DNA of 13,139 bases from Thermofilaceae archaeon. Lineage in GTDB: Archaea > Thermoproteota > Thermoprotei > Thermofilales > Thermofilaceae. Below, piece by piece: positions 4,495 to 11,814 of the stretch. The notes beneath the pieces are model-generated. The model was not told the DNA's origin. It saw nothing but the letters and a program-made list of their open reading frames with translations, and ran no database searches. The stretch covers positions 1 to 13,139 of the forward strand of contig JALURH010000103.1 in assembly GCA_027017025.1 (NCBI GenBank). The letters are read 5' to 3'. Position 1 is the first letter of the stretch; each line of letters opens with the position of its first letter. The translations under genes were made by a program, and so were the position numbers.

Positions 4495-6240
4495 ATGCTC
4501 TGGGGAATGTATTACATAAAAAAACGTTACTTCCTGCTAGCTACAGTGCTTTTAGTAGTCTTACTATCTCTCTTACCCAGCGTCCAAGCACAGATCTCAA
4601 TATATGGTAGAGTCTTCGGACCCGATAATAACCCTCTGGGAGGAGTTATTGTTGAAGCATATCTCGGGAATACCTTAGTGGGTAAGACTACAACAGCAGA
4701 TAGTGGTTTATTTTCTCTCAGACTTAACGAGGGATCATACACCTTCGTTATTTATAAAAGAGGATACGAGAAGTTAGTCTTCTCTATGCATATCTCTCGG
4801 GATAAAGCTGGTGATATAGGTATATTTAAGCTAGGATATGCGTTAAGGATCATCCCAGAGGCTTATGAGATAGTGACAAAACAGGGAAGCTCTGTAGCAA
4901 TAAAGCTTAGAGTTGAAAATAGAGGAGCGTACCCACTGTATATTGAGACTGAAACAAATCCTCCCCCGGGATGGCAGGCAATAATACAGACTGATAGGGG
5001 GCTTGAGGTAAAAAACCTTGTATTAGAGGTGGGTGAAGAGAGAGAACTATACCTGAGTATAATAGTGGCGCGAAACTCAATTGGCGCACAAAAAGTAGAT
5101 GTCATATTCAGGTATGACAATTTTACACACCTATTAAATATAACTGTGCACGTGGAGCCGAGAGAATGGGGTCTTATTTCAACAGATTATTCCTCTATAA
5201 ATGCATACCCAGGGGTTATACTAAACATACCTTTAATTGTTAAGAATAACTTGGGGATAGAAACTAGTATTAAACTGAATGCTGCAGCACCTAAGGGTTG
5301 GACTACATTATTCTACGATAGCAGGGGGGTAGCGGTTAATAGTGTTAGATTGAAACCCGATGAAAGCATTAATTTAAATCTTACAGTTAATGTGCCAGAA
5401 AAAGTGGATTTTGGAAACTATACCATCACCGTTAGTGCAAGTGGTGATGGAGCCAGCTCGGAGCTAATATTGTCTATAATGATACCTGAGGGGCTAGATA
5501 TCCTAGAAGTGTCTTTAGAGTCCTCATACTTTAAGGTATATGCAGGAGGCTCTCTAGATATTCCCTTTAAGATTAAGAACTTGGGTATAGGAGCTACTAC
5601 AGCTGATCTAATGGTGGAGAACATCGAGGATCTTAAGGTAATGTTCCGCGATCCTGAAGGAAATATCATAACATCTATCTATATACCACCTCATAGCGAG
5701 AGAGAAGCTATATTGACTTTAACAATCCCGAAAAGTATAGAACCGAGGGTAATGAAACTTAGGTTAATAGTTTCTGGAGAACATAGTACATCTGTAAAGG
5801 ATATAGTGTTAGAGGTTATCGGAAGATATGAGATAGAATTTCTCACTAAGAATTTCTTCGTATCTGTTATTCCAGGATCCGTTTCAAGATTTCAGCTAGT
5901 GATAAGGAATGTCGGAACACTAACTATAAGAGATTTGGAGATCATAACATCTAGCATTCCTAGTGGATTAAAGGTTGATATTAAGCCCTCTATAATTAGA
6001 GAATTAGAGCCAGGAAAGGAGAAAACCGTAATATTCACTATAAATGCTGAATCAAGTGTAGTTCAGGGTTATTATAACATACCGTTCACAGTAAGGAATA
6101 AGGGTATAGAAGAAAAAAGAGTAATAGTTGTGTCCGTTGAGTCGGGAGTTGGATATAGTTTTATCTTCCTAGCAATCATAATATTATCTATAGGGGTTGG
6201 CGCCTATATCTACAGTAGGCGGAGGAGGGGAAGTGCTTGA
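4495..6240 (+). CDS. Membrane-anchored extracellular protein with a carboxypeptidase-regulatory-like domain and NEW3/Ig-like repeats
   Basis: This 581-residue protein has a signal peptide (KKRYFLLATVLLVVLL, likely cleavage after VQA at residue 32). Next comes a carboxypeptidase-regulatory-like beta-sandwich (about 33-115: YGRVFGPDNNPLGGVIVEAY, then GSYTFVIYKRGYEK). Roughly four repeats of about 105 residues follow (about 117-550), each with the NEW3 pattern of a V.N.G or I.N.G strand, P.GW (in the first two) and an L.PGE/L.PDE turn before a hydrophobic strand. One C-terminal membrane helix (about 553-574) ends in RRRRGSA, so most of the chain lies outside the cell. I see no cysteine. Several N-x-T/S sites suit archaeal N-glycosylation. 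NEW3 repeats are structural or carbohydrate- or partner-binding modules; the ligand is unknown. Its stop overlaps the next gene's TTG start (TTGA), so the two are surely co-expressed. Met5 (4507) is an alternative start. Confidence 0.88.
   Translation: MLWGMYYIKKRYFLLATVLLVVLLSLLPSVQAQISIYGRVFGPDNNPLGGVIVEAYLGNTLVGKTTTADSGLFSLRLNEGSYTFVIYKRGYEKLVFSMHISRDKAGDIGIFKLGYALRIIPEAYEIVTKQGSSVAIKLRVENRGAYPLYIETETNPPPGWQAIIQTDRGLEVKNLVLEVGEERELYLSIIVARNSIGAQKVDVIFRYDNFTHLLNITVHVEPREWGLISTDYSSINAYPGVILNIPLIVKNNLGIETSIKLNAAAPKGWTTLFYDSRGVAVNSVRLKPDESINLNLTVNVPEKVDFGNYTITVSASGDGASSELILSIMIPEGLDILEVSLESSYFKVYAGGSLDIPFKIKNLGIGATTADLMVENIEDLKVMFRDPEGNIITSIYIPPHSEREAILTLTIPKSIEPRVMKLRLIVSGEHSTSVKDIVLEVIGRYEIEFLTKNFFVSVIPGSVSRFQLVIRNVGTLTIRDLEIITSSIPSGLKVDIKPSIIRELEPGKEKTVIFTINAESSVVQGYYNIPFTVRNKGIEEKRVIVVSVESGVGYSFIFLAIIILSIGVGAYIYSRRRRGSA
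6221..6228 (+). promoter_or_regulatory. Shine-Dalgarno site deciding the TTG start of the CcdA-like gene
   Basis: GGAGGAGG ends 8 bases before TTG 6237, inside the last codons of the upstream gene. With the TTGA overlap it makes TTG 6237 the only well-supported start; there is no ATG before codon 98 or so that keeps the first membrane segment. Confidence 0.65.
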
Positions 6241-7505
6241 ACCTCCTTCGAGTACTTAGTGTTTACATTCTAGGGGTCCAGACAGCGTTTCTTCCATGTT
6301 TTTTCCCAATACTACCGGTCTTCCTAGCCTACGTTGCTAAAGGTAACAGGAGGAAAGCTATATTAGTTAGTACCCTTTTCTCCATAGGCCTAGTCTCCAG
6401 CTTCATAGTATACGGTGTTACCGCAATATATGCCGCTTGGCTAATTTCTCCTCTACTAAATATTAGCTTAGAGGAGCTCACAGTTACCCTAGGTATAGTG
6501 TTCATTGCCCTAGGATTCAGCATGTTTACTCCATTAAAGGAAATTATGACTAGACTTACCTTACCTCTACCTAGGCTTAGGGGAATGAGTTTACTGAACT
6601 CCGTAATCCTTGGTTTTTTCTTCTCACTAATAGCTGCTCCATGCGCCTCTGTCTACCTTTTTGCAATAATATCTTCAGCTATTATTGTAACTTACATAAG
6701 TGTTGCTGAGGCTATAGTACAATTAATCATATTTGGTATAGGTATATCTACCCCTTTCCTCATACTAGGTGTTTTAACTCAGAAAACTAGTCTCCATATA
6801 CACCGGAAAATTTCAAAAAGTTTTATTGTTAGGAGGAGTGGGGAGCTAGCCGGGATACTTATGGTAGCCTTAGGTGTAGTTACCATGTTAAGCATAGGTG
6901 ACTTCTATAATTATCTCCATCTAGCTGGTAGAGATATTGATTTTCTAGCAAATATCCTCTTTGCGATACTAATGTTGTATCTATCTATGTCAACACTAAT
7001 TGTTGCGAAGGTGCTTAGTAAAGGAAGGCTCTTACTCTTAACTCTTGGAGCCCTGCTATGGGGTATAGCTACTCTCTTAGTTTTACTAAGTTCATTCCCA
7101 CAGGATATTCTCAGCGATTTATTGGTAATATCTAAATTCTTGTTCCTATTAGGAACACTAGCTATCTTTTGGGACAAGATAACCTCGACTACACCTATAA
7201 GTAGAGTCATTGTGTTAATACCCATAGCATACGGTGAATCCATATTGCTGATTACTAATTTGGTGCTAGCAGTAGCGTGGATATTTTTATCTCTCAGGAC
7301 GAAGAGAAGAGAAATGATGTGGGCAAGCTATACTATATCGTTATTCATACTATTAGAGATATTACCCGCGGATATACTTAGAGTAGTAAATTATGCTGGC
7401 ATAGTTATACCTGTACTCAAGTTGACATCTGTTTTCGGTCTTTACCCCCTTGCTAGGAGGAATATAGATGGGGCACTAGGTATTAAATTTCTCCTGACAA
7501 AATAG
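6237..7505 (+). CDS. CcdA/DsbD-type membrane protein with an additional C-terminal membrane domain
   Basis: The first ~215 of 422 residues match the CcdA family: LPCFFPILPVFLAYV in helix 1 (Cys21) and SLIAAPCASVYLFAI in helix 4 (Cys136), the two family blocks that carry the redox cysteine pair. CcdA passes electrons from cytoplasmic thioredoxin across the membrane to extracytoplasmic thiol proteins. Beyond residue ~225 come about 200 more residues with roughly five to six hydrophobic segments and no family I can name, so the protein is about twice the usual CcdA length. The expected extracytoplasmic thioredoxin-like partner is absent; instead the gene is coupled to a NEW3 surface protein with no cysteines. 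Its last 30 bases overlap the 3' end of the winged-helix gene on the other strand. The TTG start is unusual but well supported. Confidence 0.85.
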   Translation: MNLLRVLSVYILGVQTAFLPCFFPILPVFLAYVAKGNRRKAILVSTLFSIGLVSSFIVYGVTAIYAAWLISPLLNISLEELTVTLGIVFIALGFSMFTPLKEIMTRLTLPLPRLRGMSLLNSVILGFFFSLIAAPCASVYLFAIISSAIIVTYISVAEAIVQLIIFGIGISTPFLILGVLTQKTSLHIHRKISKSFIVRRSGELAGILMVALGVVTMLSIGDFYNYLHLAGRDIDFLANILFAILMLYLSMSTLIVAKVLSKGRLLLLTLGALLWGIATLLVLLSSFPQDILSDLLVISKFLFLLGTLAIFWDKITSTTPISRVIVLIPIAYGESILLITNLVLAVAWIFLSLRTKRREMMWASYTISLFILLEILPADILRVVNYAGIVIPVLKLTSVFGLYPLARRNIDGALGIKFLLTK

Positions 7506-7760
7506 TTCTTTAAGTATCTCTACAAATGGGTTGTTCACATTCAGTATATAGGCTCTAGGGTTTTCGTTAACTTCCTTGATTATACCCAATTTTAACAACC
7601 TTTCTATGATTCTACTAGATCTATTTACCGCAGCTTTCTTCTCGATAGAATATCTGGTTAAAGCATCTCCCTCATGTTCCAGGAAAACCATGATTATCCT
7701 AATAGCTTTCTTGCATTCAGGGAATACTGTCTCAAATATCTCAGCTAGAGAATATTTCAT
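7476..7760 (-). CDS. Small winged-helix DNA-binding protein
   Basis: From the ATG at 7760 the protein has 94 residues with a winged-helix layout: helix 1 about 14-28 (ECKKAIRIIMVFLEHEG), helix 2 YSIEKKAAV, recognition helix NRSSRIIERLLKLG at 46-59, and a beta wing IKEVNENPRAYILNV. A short C-terminal helix (EILKELFCQEK) may mediate dimerisation. I place the start at 7760 because GGAGGAG ends two bases before it; an in-frame TTG at 7772 lies upstream of that site. The first 20 bases overlap the end of the GH57 gene, so the two are very likely translated together. Archaeal ArsR/MarR-like regulators are the nearest general class. Control of the GH57 operon or of its own synthesis is a reasonable inference but is not shown. 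Confidence 0.78.
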   Translation of the reverse strand: MKYSLAEIFETVFPECKKAIRIIMVFLEHEGDALTRYSIEKKAAVNRSSRIIERLLKLGIIKEVNENPRAYILNVNNPFVEILKELFCQEKFNT

Positions 7761-9300
7761 CTCTCCTCCCAACCAGGGTTTTAATTATCTCCTTCCTGAG
7801 CTCCTCGCCATTTAGCCCTGAAACCTTAGATAACCTATCAGCGAGGATATTGTCGCCTACAACCTCCCTAACCCATTTCACGAAATGGTTATTGCTATGG
7901 TGGAACTCTATGCTCTCGATTGGAGCACGTTCTATACACCACAATAATTCATCCATGTTACTTGCTTTCCAGCCAAGAGGTTGATCCCATCCCCTATAGA
8001 ACACGAATACCTTGGATTGTGGTACATTTCGGGCCCATATCCATTTACTCCTCATCCCATAGTCCTCCTCGAAAGACTTAAATACCCTAGACTCGAGGTC
8101 GCTGAAAACATCGCTGAAAACAACGTATGCTTCTAAAGCCGTACCATAAGGGCTAAAATATGTATGGACGTCCCCAGGTCCTCCACCCTTAGTATTCATA
8201 TAGTACAAGTGATCACTTATCATTAAGAGCCTCCATAGCCTCAGGAAACCTTTGTCCCCTAGAATCTTTATAGGCTTCTCAAGCTTTACCACCTTGCTGA
8301 AAGCATTCCACTGCATATTATTCATGAGCCATGCAGTCAGGTCTCTTTCTAGATCAGCCCAAGAAATAGTCATATGTTCGGGGACATCTATCTCATCTCT
8401 AACAGGGTTACGTTCAGCGGCTTCCGTAGGGGTGGCAAAGTTTAGGTGCTCCCATTTCAGTATCTCCCCCGGGAGCCACCTGAGGAACTCGAAGATTCCT
8501 GTCTCAGCTGGAAAATGTTCTCCAAACGTTTCGTAATCCATACATAGGTTTATCACGTCACCCGGGGTATGGGCTAGCCACGCAGAATATTTATCAGCTG
8601 TTAGAGGATATTCCTCCCACCACCTAGCGGCGAATCTAAAACCTATATCATCTGATAAACGGTAGTTCCTCATAAGTACCCGAATATCTGATCCCCTCGC
8701 TTTATACACATAGTTGGGGCTCCTCCAGCCCAATACTCGCTCAACTCCCTCGGTAAATACAACGCGGTACCCAAGCTGTGCAAAGATATGTGCTACTCTA
8801 TTATTATATATGAACTCTGTGTTCTCGACAGCTGTGGGTTCAACGCCGAATAGATCCTTTATTATCCTCCTATGCTCCCTCACCTGCTCGATGAATTCCC
8901 CCTCGGAGAAAACGCTAGCAAGGCTATGATAGTATGTTTGATCTAAAAATTCAACCATACCTGTATCTACTAACCTTTTGAAGCTATCGATAACCTCTGG
9001 CATCCACTTCTCAGCTTGCTCCAAGAAAACCCCAGATATACTATAGGAGACTTTAAACTTTCTATTCTCGTACCTATAGCGGTCAATCTCGTTAAGAATA
9101 ACCTCATTGGCTGGGAGGTAACATCTCCTCGCTGCTCTCTCAAAAACAAACCTATTTAGGTTGTTGTCAAAGTATATATCCTCCAGGGCTTCTGGAGTCA
9201 CTCTACCTTCCCTAGCTATAAGTTCCCCCAGCTTATCCCTAAATTCCCGGCTAATCCTATATGGCTGATGAACTTCGAACATAAAGACTATATCTGTCAA
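7741..9300 (-). CDS. GH57 family glycoside hydrolase (alpha-amylase-like)
   Basis: The 519-residue protein carries the GH57 regions in order: HQPY at 11-14, the GMVEFLDQTYYHSL block near 114-127, ENTEFIYNN at 159-167 with the likely nucleophile Glu162, and MDYETFGEH at 254-262 with the likely acid/base Asp255. ADKYSAWL precedes the fourth region, and a W.EF/EFHHSNNHF block closes the family part. GH57 enzymes act on alpha-1,4-glucans; this arrangement resembles the archaeal alpha-amylase subgroup (MJ1611-like) rather than 4-alpha-glucanotransferases or branching enzymes. There is no signal peptide, so it should act inside the cell on glycogen-like stores or imported maltodextrins. The start is TTG 9300: it keeps the usual short segment before HQPY and lies behind a TATA box (9325-9337). 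The gene follows ppa and overlaps the winged-helix gene. Confidence 0.93.
   Translation of the reverse strand: MTDIVFMFEVHQPYRISREFRDKLGELIAREGRVTPEALEDIYFDNNLNRFVFERAARRCYLPANEVILNEIDRYRYENRKFKVSYSISGVFLEQAEKWMPEVIDSFKRLVDTGMVEFLDQTYYHSLASVFSEGEFIEQVREHRRIIKDLFGVEPTAVENTEFIYNNRVAHIFAQLGYRVVFTEGVERVLGWRSPNYVYKARGSDIRVLMRNYRLSDDIGFRFAARWWEEYPLTADKYSAWLAHTPGDVINLCMDYETFGEHFPAETGIFEFLRWLPGEILKWEHLNFATPTEAAERNPVRDEIDVPEHMTISWADLERDLTAWLMNNMQWNAFSKVVKLEKPIKILGDKGFLRLWRLLMISDHLYYMNTKGGGPGDVHTYFSPYGTALEAYVVFSDVFSDLESRVFKSFEEDYGMRSKWIWARNVPQSKVFVFYRGWDQPLGWKASNMDELLWCIERAPIESIEFHHSNNHFVKWVREVVGDNILADRLSKVSGLNGEELRKEIIKTLVGRRDEIFSS
7763..7769 (-). promoter_or_regulatory. Shine-Dalgarno site for the winged-helix gene
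   Basis: GGAGGAG on the minus strand, inside the last codons of the GH57 gene, precedes ATG 7760 by two bases. It decides that start over the TTG at 7772. Confidence 0.6.
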
Positions 9301-9324
9301 ACAACCCCCACTAAAGAAAGAAGG

Positions 9325-9337
9325 ATATATTATTTAA
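9325..9337 (-). promoter_or_regulatory. TATA box before the GH57 gene
   Basis: On the minus strand the bases read TTAAATAATATAT, 25-37 bases before TTG 9300, within the 45-base gap after ppa. This would let the GH57 and winged-helix genes be transcribed separately from ppa. Confidence 0.45.
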
Positions 9338-9345
9338 TTTTAAAA

Positions 9346-9873
9346 CTATTGTTTAGAGCCTTTATAGCGTTCTATAGCCTTTCTAATACTCTCCTTTGCC
9401 CTATCTGCACTACACCACTCCCTAACCTTAACGAATTTACCGGGTTCAAGCTCCTTGTAGTGTTCAAAGAAATGTTTAATTCTATCCTTTACCGCACTAG
9501 GTATCTGTGTTACATCGTTAATTTCTTTAAATCTACTATCTACATCCTCTGCTGGTACAGCAATAACCTTGCTATCCGGTCCCTTCTCGTCCTCCATTAT
9601 TAAGAAACCTATAGGTTTTGCTTTAACTACAGTTCCGGGGAAGAATGGATCGTAGCTCACTAAGACAACATCTACTGGATCACCATCCTCCTCTAGAGTT
9701 GACGGTACAAAACCGTAGTTAAATGGGAAAAACATAGATGTAAATAGGACTCTATCCACGAAGATAAAGCCGCTCTCCTTATCCAACTCGTACTTTACAT
9801 TGCCGCCCATAGGTATCTCTACTACAACGTATATCTCCTCTGGGGGATTAGGACCTGGTGGCAACTCTTTCAT
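9346..9873 (-). CDS. ppa: Family I inorganic pyrophosphatase
   Basis: This 175-residue soluble enzyme hydrolyses pyrophosphate to two phosphates with Mg2+. The active-site set is complete when laid against E. coli PPase: Glu19, Lys27, Arg41, Tyr53, the DGDPVD signature with Asp63, Asp65 and Asp68, then Asp95, Asp100, Lys102 and the Tyr139-Lys140 pair. Length is typical for archaeal family I enzymes, which form hexamers in the cytoplasm. The start ATG 9873 gives the normal N-terminus ahead of the VVVEIPMGGNVKYE strand. The gene is divergent from the methyltransferase gene, with 69 bases between the starts. It runs towards GH57, 45 bases away. Confidence 0.97.
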   Translation of the reverse strand: MKELPPGPNPPEEIYVVVEIPMGGNVKYELDKESGFIFVDRVLFTSMFFPFNYGFVPSTLEEDGDPVDVVLVSYDPFFPGTVVKAKPIGFLIMEDEKGPDSKVIAVPAEDVDSRFKEINDVTQIPSAVKDRIKHFFEHYKELEPGKFVKVREWCSADRAKESIRKAIERYKGSKQ

Positions 9874-9942
9874 TCTTCTACACCAGAAGAGATAGTAATG
9901 TAGAGGTATTAAAAGTAATTACTTTATAGTTATTGTGGGAGT

Positions 9943-10518
9943 ATGAGCCATATCCTAGGTAGACGTCTTCTAGCTCTCATATATAGTATCATCCCCGATT
10001 CTTTCTTCAGGGAGGCTAGAGTTATCCTAGAGAAAGTAGTTAGTGAGGAAGATAAGGTGCTGGATCTAGGAGGAGGTACTGGACATCTAGTCTCAGGGTT
10101 AGGTGATTATAGATTAGTCCTAGACATAGATGATGATCTCTTAAAGATTGGGAAAAAGAGGGGATATGATGTGGAGAGAATTGCTGGATCAGCCCTTAAA
10201 GTGCCCTTAAGGAGCTCATCGATAAACGTTGCTGTAATAAATGATGCTTTCCACCACTTCCCTGAACACGATGTTGTTCTCAGAGAAGTTAATAGGGTGC
10301 TTATAAAGTCTGGAGAGCTAATACTACTTGATTTCAACGGAGACCATATAATATCTAAGCTTCTCTCATTAGTAGAGAAATCTATTGGCTTAGAGCCAAA
10401 TTATGTAGGAGTAAATAAGTTGCTGAGTATACTCAAAGATAAGAAATTTGGATTAAAGTTCGTAGACAAGAAAGGGTTGAAAACTAGAATTGTTGCACAG
10501 AAAACTGGAGAGATTTAG
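9943..10518 (+). CDS. Class I SAM-dependent methyltransferase (Methyltransf_11 type)
   Basis: The 191-residue protein has motif I VLDLGGGTG at 39-47, the acidic end of strand 2 (LDIDDD, Asp61), an AGSALKVPLRSSSINVAVIND stretch covering motifs III-IV, and NDAFHHF at 100-106. It ends with a GELILLDFN strand and a short C-terminal part. This is a Rossmann-fold methyltransferase of the UbiE/COQ5-like class; the substrate (small molecule or lipid most likely) cannot be told from sequence. The N-terminal ~30 residues (LLALIYSIIPDSFFREA) form an amphipathic cap that may contact a membrane or substrate. ATG 9943 follows GTGGGAG very closely. Its end lies 7 bases from the end of the MNT gene on the other strand. 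Confidence 0.9.
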   Translation: MSHILGRRLLALIYSIIPDSFFREARVILEKVVSEEDKVLDLGGGTGHLVSGLGDYRLVLDIDDDLLKIGKKRGYDVERIAGSALKVPLRSSSINVAVINDAFHHFPEHDVVLREVNRVLIKSGELILLDFNGDHIISKLLSLVEKSIGLEPNYVGVNKLLSILKDKKFGLKFVDKKGLKTRIVAQKTGEI

Positions 10519-10525
10519 TATAGGG

Positions 10526-10882
10526 CTATACCTCAATATATGCATCCTTGATGAAGCTTCTATACCATTTCTCGTATTCCTCGGGCGTTACTATGTGTAT
10601 CTCTAATGGGGTAGCAAGGCCTATTTCTCTTCCTATCTTCGTCCTTAGCTTAGCCCTGAATTCAGTATCCCTGGCTCGACACGTGATTATGAGCACATCA
10701 ATGTCGCTATTTGGTCTCATATCACCTCTAACGTAGCTGCCAAACACTATAATCCTTGCACGTTCATCTTCACTAAGAGCAATGTGTTTAATCTTAGCCA
10801 CATACTTGAGAGGATCTACTAGGTACATTGCATCTCTCTTACTCTCCTCCTTTAGGAAATCTAGGAAGTCTTCTCTAACCAT
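10526..10882 (-). CDS. MNT-type nucleotidyltransferase of a HEPN/MNT pair (antitoxin candidate)
   Basis: The 118-residue protein has the minimal nucleotidyltransferase signature GSYVRGD at 48-54 followed by PNSDIDVLI with metal-binding Asp60 and Asp62, and a third acidic residue at Glu94 (PLEIHIV). All catalytic positions are intact. In characterised HEPN/MNT pairs the MNT protein neutralises the HEPN RNase, in some systems by adding AMP residues to a HEPN tyrosine. The gene starts with ATG 10882, inside the last 22 bases of the HEPN gene, behind AGAGGTG (10888-10894). The order HEPN then MNT, the overlap and the small sizes all fit a toxin-antitoxin operon. A housekeeping role is possible, since such pairs are numerous in hyperthermophilic archaea. 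Confidence 0.92.
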   Translation of the reverse strand: MVREDFLDFLKEESKRDAMYLVDPLKYVAKIKHIALSEDERARIIVFGSYVRGDMRPNSDIDVLIITCRARDTEFRAKLRTKIGREIGLATPLEIHIVTPEEYEKWYRSFIKDAYIEV

Positions 10883-11253
10883 GTAAGCACCTCTAGAGCT
10901 TTCTCCGCAAATTTGATTGCTCGTCTAGCTATCTCCTCATCATATTCCCTAGCTAGGTATCTAGACGTTATATATGCCTCCTCTAAAAGATATAACATCT
11001 CCAGGTTATCGTGGAAGAAGTTTCTTATTCGCTCCTCTCCATACATACCTAAAAACCCCCTAAGTAGCCTAGTCAGAGAATGGGTTTTCGGGAAATCTCC
11101 TAGCTTCCTATATAGTAAGTATTTCAGATATAACTGCATGAATTGCTCAACATGAAAAAGTACTAGGTCATAGCTCCCCCTTTTGAAATCAACTTTAGCA
11201 TCCTCTAAGAAGGCTAATGCTCTTCTCTTCAGATGCTCTCCATAATCACTCAT
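10861..11253 (-). CDS. HEPN domain protein of a HEPN/MNT pair (toxin candidate)
   Basis: From the ATG at 11253 the protein has 130 residues, all helical, with the COG2250-type pattern YDLVLFHVEQFMQLYLKYLL (His34), the FPKTHSL turn (His58) and SRYLAREYDEE late in the chain. HEPN toxins cut RNA using an R-x(4-6)-H motif; Arg75 and His81 (RIRNFFH) have the right spacing, but I cannot show that they are the active pair. Tyr99 in SRY and the nearby Tyr104 are candidates for AMP addition by the partner. I prefer ATG 11253 over the in-frame TTG at 11262 because a TATA-like box (11274-11283, minus strand AGTATTAAAG) then sits at leaderless distance. It overlaps the MNT gene by 22 bases. Confidence 0.88.
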   Translation of the reverse strand: MSDYGEHLKRRALAFLEDAKVDFKRGSYDLVLFHVEQFMQLYLKYLLYRKLGDFPKTHSLTRLLRGFLGMYGEERIRNFFHDNLEMLYLLEEAYITSRYLAREYDEEIARRAIKFAEKALEVLTWLEKTS

Positions 11254-11273
11254 ATCTTTCAATAGAGATAGGT

Positions 11274-11283
11274 CTTTAATACT
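11274..11283 (-). promoter_or_regulatory. TATA-like box for the HEPN/MNT operon
   Basis: AGTATTAAAG on the minus strand lies 21-30 bases before ATG 11253. It is a moderate match and supports that start over TTG 11262. Confidence 0.35.
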
Positions 11284-11440
11284 GATATCCTTTTCCTAGA
11301 GACTTAACCGCCTAGGAGTAGGAAGCGGTCAGAAGCATATGGTAGTGAGAGAATTAAAGAGTTATCTGGTGATTTAGCATAGGATGTATTAATGTGCTTA
11401 ATCTTAGCTAAATATTATTGCTTATAGCTCCAGTTCTACA
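11284..11440. other. Gene-poor AT-rich spacer
   Basis: No gene is seen. All frames are broken by stops; the longest peptide-like piece (GVGSGQKHMVVRELKSYL, plus strand, around 11311-11370) has no upstream support. The 40 bases before 11441 are 30% G+C and include a TATA-like TAAATATTA at about 11409-11417. Confidence 0.5.
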
Positions 11441-11550
11441 CTTCTAGTCGAGAAGCGGGAGACAGCTTAGCTGTTTGCGTGCGAGAAGCCTTCTCTTTAG
11501 TCTTAGGATAAACTTGCTCACGTGAATGCTTGGATATTTCTTAGCTAAAT
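11402..11550. repeat. 12-base direct repeats flanking the hairpin cluster
   Basis: TCTTAGCTAAAT occurs at 11402-11413 and again at 11539-11550, same orientation, 137 bases apart, with the hairpin cluster between. The sequence is AT-rich, so chance is possible. The arrangement would also fit the two flanks of a small inserted unit. Confidence 0.4.
11441..11495 (+). ncRNA. Candidate structured RNA or element end: cluster of three hairpins
   Basis: This island is 55% G+C against 30% just before it. Three hairpins follow one another: CTTCT 11441-11445 with AGAAG 11451-11455; AGACAGC 11460-11466 with GCTGTTT 11470-11476 (7 pairs, one G-U); GAGAA 11483-11487 with TTCTC 11491-11495. GAGAAGC occurs twice (11450-11456 and 11483-11489), so CTTCTC 11490-11495 can also pair with the first copy and close the whole cluster. 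A TATA-like TAAATATTA (about 11409-11417) sits about 25 bases ahead. It could be a small RNA, the hairpin end of a decayed IS200/IS605-type element, or chance; no transposase gene is visible. Confidence 0.35.
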
Positions 11551-11782
11551 CAGAAGATCATTATCTTCTCTATGTTACCCACAACTGTTCCAACGTATTC
11601 GTAGTCCCCCTTGCATCAAGTCCTGCTATTACCACTATAACCTCTTTCAAAACTCATCCTTTACTAATAGAAGTAAAAATACTTTTTACAAGCATTATCC
11701 AGCTATATAACTATACGTACAGCATACCGCTTGTAACGACGTTTGACCGTCAACCTATGTTTTTAAGCTCAGGTTATGAAAG
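11551..11782. other. AT-rich spacer before the ATPase gene
   Basis: A plus-strand frame of 95 codons (11526-11813) spans it, but it has no Shine-Dalgarno sequence or TATA box, is rich in serine, threonine and tyrosine without a domain pattern, and is probably not a gene. One 60-base stretch (11641-11700) is only 28% G+C. The spacer probably holds regulatory or degraded DNA. Confidence 0.4.
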
Positions 11783-11793
11783 ATTTATATATA
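11783..11793 (+). promoter_or_regulatory. TATA box for the ATPase gene
   Basis: ATTTATATATA, preceded by GAAAG as a BRE-like element, is the strongest TATA match in the window and centres 27 bases before ATG 11815, so the mRNA is probably leaderless. Confidence 0.6.
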
Positions 11794-11814
11794 GAATAAC
11801 TATGGTTAGTTAAT

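Noticed and set aside
11441..11510. Frame reading SREAGDSLAVCVREAFS as a possible transposase C-terminus
   Set aside because: Too short and matches no transposase end I can name; the hairpins explain the sequence better.
11570..11650. Minus-strand peptide of 26 codons (LKEVIVVIAGLDARGTT and on) that looks protein-like
   Set aside because: Bounded by stops on both sides, with only a TTG as possible start and no support nearby. It may be a gene relic, but I cannot show it.
11526..11813. A plus-strand frame of 95 codons before the ATPase gene
   Set aside because: No ribosome site or promoter at the right distance, low-complexity Ser/Thr/Tyr composition, no domain pattern, and it ends within the ATPase promoter region.
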